NCBI RefSeq assembly: GCF_011075055.1
Contig: NC_058140.1
Coordinates: 17,733,945 to 17,797,944 of the forward strand
Source: Mangifera indica
Lineage: Eukaryota; Streptophyta; Magnoliopsida; Sapindales; Anacardiaceae
DNA: 64,000 nucleotides
Direction of reading: 5' to 3'
Below the pieces are notes generated by a model that worked only from the letters and a program-made list of their open reading frames with translations, had not been told where the DNA came from and did no database searches. A program made the position numbers and the translations under genes. Of this stretch, positions 60,284-64,000 are shown piece after piece; positions within the stretch are counted from its first letter, which is position 1; each line of letters starts with the position of its first letter.

Positions 60284-61615
60284 TAATGAAATTTATGGAT
60301 AAATTGAAAAATAAAATTTTCAAACTTAGAGGTAATAATTTGTCATTTCAACTAGGTGTGGGTGGGAAATAGAGATTCGACCCTTGCTTAATTAGTGACC
60401 ATATTGAACACAGTTTATTCTCTATTAATTTTTGTTTATTTGGTTTAGTTGGAAAATTTTGGACAAGCATCAATGTTTGGTTGGCTTTGTCATGATACCT
60501 TGATATATGCCTTGAACAACTTGGCTGCGTTTTAGTTTCCCATAATTAAAAAAACTATAACAATCATACATTTCTATAATAATTTATCATTATAATTTTA
60601 AAATTTTTTTTTTTATCATCAACACTTTTAATTTGAATCATTAGATTATATCTACGGTTGAGATTTATTTTAAATTAAAAAGACAATTCGTATGATAGTA
60701 TCATTTTATATTACTAAAGAATCCCTCTCTTCATGCCATCTAGAGTGGCACTTTTTAATTCTTGAGTTTCTTTTATCATCAATTTTCCTTATTTTGTAGT
60801 TATTTAACAAGGAGTTAATTCACTTTTTATCATAATTCCTTTGAATTCAGATGGACGAAGTGTTGGCATCAGTTGCTGAGACTGTCAAGAATTTTGCTGT
60901 TATCAACCTTGGGGGTAGTACGGAGATTTATGATTTTAATTATTATAGTCTGATCATCAATTCTGTTGTGTATCAAAAATATTATTTTTTATATTATATA
61001 CCAAATATTGTATCATATTATATAATATAATTAATTTTTTAAAAAATAATATAATAAAAAATCTAATTGATATATTATTGTTTTAAAAATTATTATAAGC
61101 ACATTTAAAAATTTAAAATTTTTTGTATATATTTCTACTATATTATCATTTTATCTGAAAAATATATTAATTCGTATCGATAATATGTGTCATATTATAT
61201 AATATGTATCATATCATATGATATATCCATTATATCATATTAATTTAATACATCTAAATAATATATCGTATCATAATATATAGTATAATATGTATCATAT
61301 ATAGTAAGATACTGATAACTATAATTTTAATAAAATATATGAGTTTGATAATTCATATGTAGATATGTTTTTTTAAAAAATGTGTAATATTTGATTGAAT
61401 ATTATTTTATTTTAATTTAAAATTACATAATCGTATATATATATCAGTATTCACGTATGAATGTGTATTTATTATATATTCGCCTAATATTATTGATTAT
61501 AAAATGTTAGTAAATTACGGTTTTGTCATTGATCTGTATTTATTTATTTCATTTTTACAATTCTGCCCTTAATAAAAGTGGTGGGGATTCTTCAGCCATT
61601 GTTTGGGATTCCTTA
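60284..61615. other. Spacer upstream of YLS8 with AT-rich repeat
   Basis: It holds the YLS8 exon-2 fragment and an AT-rich repeat block (about 60970-61330) related to 57650-57960. I see no other gene. Confidence 0.55.
60851..60945 (+). pseudogene. Truncated copy of YLS8 exon 2
   Basis: It begins GAATTCAG|ATGGACGAAGTG and follows the true exon 2 at 63507 for about 95 bp (MDEVLASVAET then KNFAV) before diverging near GATTTTAA. About 120 bp of upstream intron sequence is also similar (about 60725-60850 against 63395-63506), including the TTTGAATTCAG acceptor. No first exon is found before it. It is a partial tandem duplication, not a retrocopy, because intron sequence is included. Confidence 0.88.
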
Positions 61616-61624
61616 TCCTATAAA

Positions 61625-62460
61625 GGGAAAAGGACTATTTCCCACCTATTTTGTAAGCCATTCTCAAATCTATACCTACGAAAGATGAAAAACACATTTT
61701 TTCACTCATAGATAAACTTCTGTTAATCTTTTTTGTTAAAGAGAGGGATAAAATAATTATTTTACTATTTATATTAAAAAATTATAAAATTTATTATTTT
61801 TCACCCCCTTAGGTTTTAGAAACTAACATTTTATTTTTACCTAAAGTTTTTAAACTTTGAAAAGTAATATTTTCACCCCAAAACCTAGGGTTTTCATATT
61901 TTTTAAAACACAGTCATCCCCCCAATAACTTTCAAAAATAGCAATTTCACCATATTCTTTAACTTCATCTTTCGATGTCGTCACCGATCTCCTCTTTCTC
62001 TTAGTACGATGGTAGTGGTGTGATGAAGAGATAAAGATCTCTTCGTCGCTCCACCCATACTGTCTTTCGTCGCTCATCGCTTCGTCTAGACACGACAATG
62101 AAGGACGACCTTCATCTGTTATTTCCTTGTCTTTCGTAGTCCTTTGTAGTTAGAGATGAGAGATTAATGGAATACGTTAGTCGTCGATGGTGGTCGGAGA
62201 AGGAAGCAAACTTTAGGGGTGAAATATAAACTTTTCAAACTTTGAGGATAGATTGAAATGTTAGTTTTTAAAACCTGGAGGGAAAAAATGATGAAATTTT
62301 AAAGTTTTAAGGTTTATAATTAAAATAATGATTTTATCTTTATCTCTAACTAAAAATTTAAACGATAGTTTGGTCATAAATGGGAAAAGGGGTTTTTCAT
62401 CTTCCGTGGGTATAGGTTTGAGATCGGTCTAAAAAATGGGTGGAAAACAGTCCTTTTCCC
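61625..62460. mobile_element. MULE-like inverted-repeat element, subfamily A copy 2
   Basis: This 836-bp element has ends GGGAAAAGGACTATTTCCC and the complement of GGGAAAAGGACTGTTTTCC. The flanking 9-mers are TCCTATAAA (61616-61624) and TTCTATAAA (62461-62469), matching at 8 of 9. The subterminal arms match the copy at 10612. The right end lies 64 bp before the YLS8 ATG, and the right-hand duplication is itself a TATA-like sequence. The 61850-62098 open frame inside it is spurious. Confidence 0.85.
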
Positions 62461-62462
62461 TT

Positions 62463-62469
62463 CTATAAA
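62463..62469 (+). promoter_or_regulatory. Candidate YLS8 TATA box in a transposon target site
   Basis: CTATAAA lies 56 bp before the YLS8 ATG and falls within the right-hand target duplication of the adjacent MULE-like element. If used, transcription would start about 25-30 bp before the ATG. Confidence 0.4.
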
Positions 62470-62524
62470 TCATGGGTTAGGGTTCGAGCACAATTGGGAA
62501 CAATCGAATTGAACTGAGATAAAC

Positions 62525-63815
62525 ATGTCGTACCTTTTGCCACACTTACACTCAGGATGGGCGGTAGATCAGGCCATCCTGGCCGAAGAAGAGCGTCTCG
62601 TCGTCATCCGGTTTGGCCACGACTGGGACGAAACCTGTATGCAGGTCCTTACTTTTTCCGATTCTAAAATTTCTCTTGTTTCTATTAAATTTACTTGACT
62701 GTTATTTGTGTGATCTTTCCGCCCAAGTCAATTCCGCTTTTGATGATTCTGTTAACAGGGTAATTTTATATAGTAAACACTTGATACAATTACCGCTTTG
62801 CCTAGAAACCAGGCTTTAAGATTCTGATGTTTAGAAACCCATCTATCTATTTTCATTCCTATGCTTTTAATCTGATTAATTTCTTTTCAAAGTTTTGTTG
62901 CTTCAAATCCTTTCATTATACTGTTTTTGATGTAATATTTTAAATACCCTAATGATAATATTGCAATACATATGAGGCTTACCTTGATTACGAAGCAGAA
63001 CCTTTTTAGATTCAAAAATTCTGAGCGGATTATTATATATATATGTAGATACTTAGAGGGGTTAATAAGGCTGGCTTCTCTGAAATACCTCAAGTGTTCT
63101 GGCAACCTGATTTGTGTGCTTGTTTATTGATATGTGATTAAGAAAACAAAACAAATATATTTTCAGGTCATAAAACGTTTTTCTTGGTTTTTAATTTTGG
63201 ATTGTTTAATGATGTGCAATTATAGTCTAAGTTAAATTGTAAGTGGTAGTAATAGTCTATTGTAGCATATATATTGAAGCCCTTTACCAAAGCTTTGTAA
63301 GCAATATCTTTCTCAATCATCTCACAGCCCTTTTTTTCTTGTATACTGCAGTTCTAAACAGTTTTGACTAAACTAATGCACTCATTATTAAGATTACCCC
63401 TCTTGTTGTCATCCAAAGTGATACTTTTTAATCCTTGAATTCATTTAACTATGAGTTATCTAACAATGAGTAAATTTATTTTGTTTCTTTATTCATTTGA
63501 ATTCAGATGGATGAAGTGTTAGCATCAGTTGCTGAGACTATGAAGAATTTTGCTGTGATTTACCTTGTGGACATTACAGAGGTTCCTGATTTTAACACAA
63601 TGTATGAGCTTTATGATCCATCCACGGTTATGTTCTTCTTTAGAAACAAGCACATAATGATCGATCTTGGCACTGGTAATAATAACAAGATCAACTGGGC
63701 TCTCAAGGACAAGCAGGAGTTCATTGATATTGTTGAGACTGTGTACCGAGGGGCAAGGAAAGGCCGTGGTCTTGTAATTGCTCCCAAGGACTACTCCACC
63801 AAGTACCGCTACTAA
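62525..63815 (+). CDS. YLS8: U5 snRNP 15 kDa thioredoxin-like protein (YLS8/DIM1)
   Basis: Two exons, 62525-62644 and 63507-63815, give 142 aa, the exact DIM1 length. It is a thioredoxin-fold component of the U5 and tri-snRNP complexes (Dim1/Dib1/TXNL4A) in the nuclear spliceosome. It starts MSYLLPHLHSGWAVDQAI, has the RFGHDWDETCMQ segment where thioredoxins carry CxxC, MFFFRNKHIMIDLGTGNNNK, and ends APKDYSTKYRY. Splicing joins CMQ to MDEVLASV. The 862-bp intron is AT-rich. A truncated copy of exon 2 lies 2.7 kb upstream. A transposon abuts the promoter, but the coding sequence is intact. Confidence 0.97.
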
Positions 63816-64000
63816 GTACCTCTGCAAACTGTAGTTAATTTTAAAATTTGTAAGATTCTGATTTGATACCTGTTTCTTGGAACTTATTTGTTGATGTTAC
63901 TTGACTGTGAATGTGCTGATTTCTGAATCAGTATGACTCCTTATATATTTGAGTGATACATTTTAGATAAATCAAACCTTCCAGTTATATAATAGTTGAT

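Overview
This is a nuclear segment of a flowering-plant (eudicot) genome. The evidence is AT-rich non-coding DNA, short GT-AG introns, plastid, mitochondrial and secretory targeting peptides, suberin and floral-regulator genes, and plant-type TRIM, MULE and hAT-like elements. There is no bacterial operon, CRISPR array or plasmid-like content.

I could build ten protein-coding genes. In order: a SETD9-like SET-domain gene (-), a CYP86B1-type fatty-acid omega-hydroxylase (+, one frameshift), porphobilinogen deaminase HEMC (+, one frameshift), serine carboxypeptidase-like SCPL34/35 (-), a LysM-domain protein (+), HUA2/HULK with PWWP and CID domains (-, 11 exons), mitochondrial CLPP2 (-), ribosomal protein eL42 (-), an At5g23160-like membrane protein (-) and the U5 snRNP protein YLS8/DIM1 (+). 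Exon joins were checked by reading frame. Eight of the ten models are open from start to stop. The other two each need one missing base.

As I recall the Arabidopsis map, nine of the ten genes (all but eL42) have counterparts in one or both of two chromosome-5 segments, around At5g08200-At5g08290 and At5g23130-At5g23210. The window therefore resembles an unfractionated version of a block that was duplicated and partly lost in Arabidopsis.

The space between genes is mostly AT-rich and holds mobile DNA. Two related subfamilies of 0.8-1.0 kb inverted-repeat elements (four copies, at 10.6, 52.0, 54.0 and 61.6 kb) have 9-bp target duplications, all of them TATA-like; one copy sits 64 bp upstream of the YLS8 start codon. 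The first intron of SCPL34 (3.6 kb) holds a tandem array of TRIM-like 153-bp LTR units and a pair of 242-bp LTR-like arms in inverted orientation. HUA2 intron 2 carries a hAT-like element with an exact 8-bp duplication plus two hairpins. A decayed caulimovirid reverse transcriptase/RNase H fragment lies near 59 kb, and a truncated copy of YLS8 exon 2 lies at 60.85 kb.

I found no clearly new biochemical system. The most unusual items are the MULE-like families with TATA-like insertion sites, the near-complete foldback copy at 54 kb, and the TRIM array with very short internal regions.
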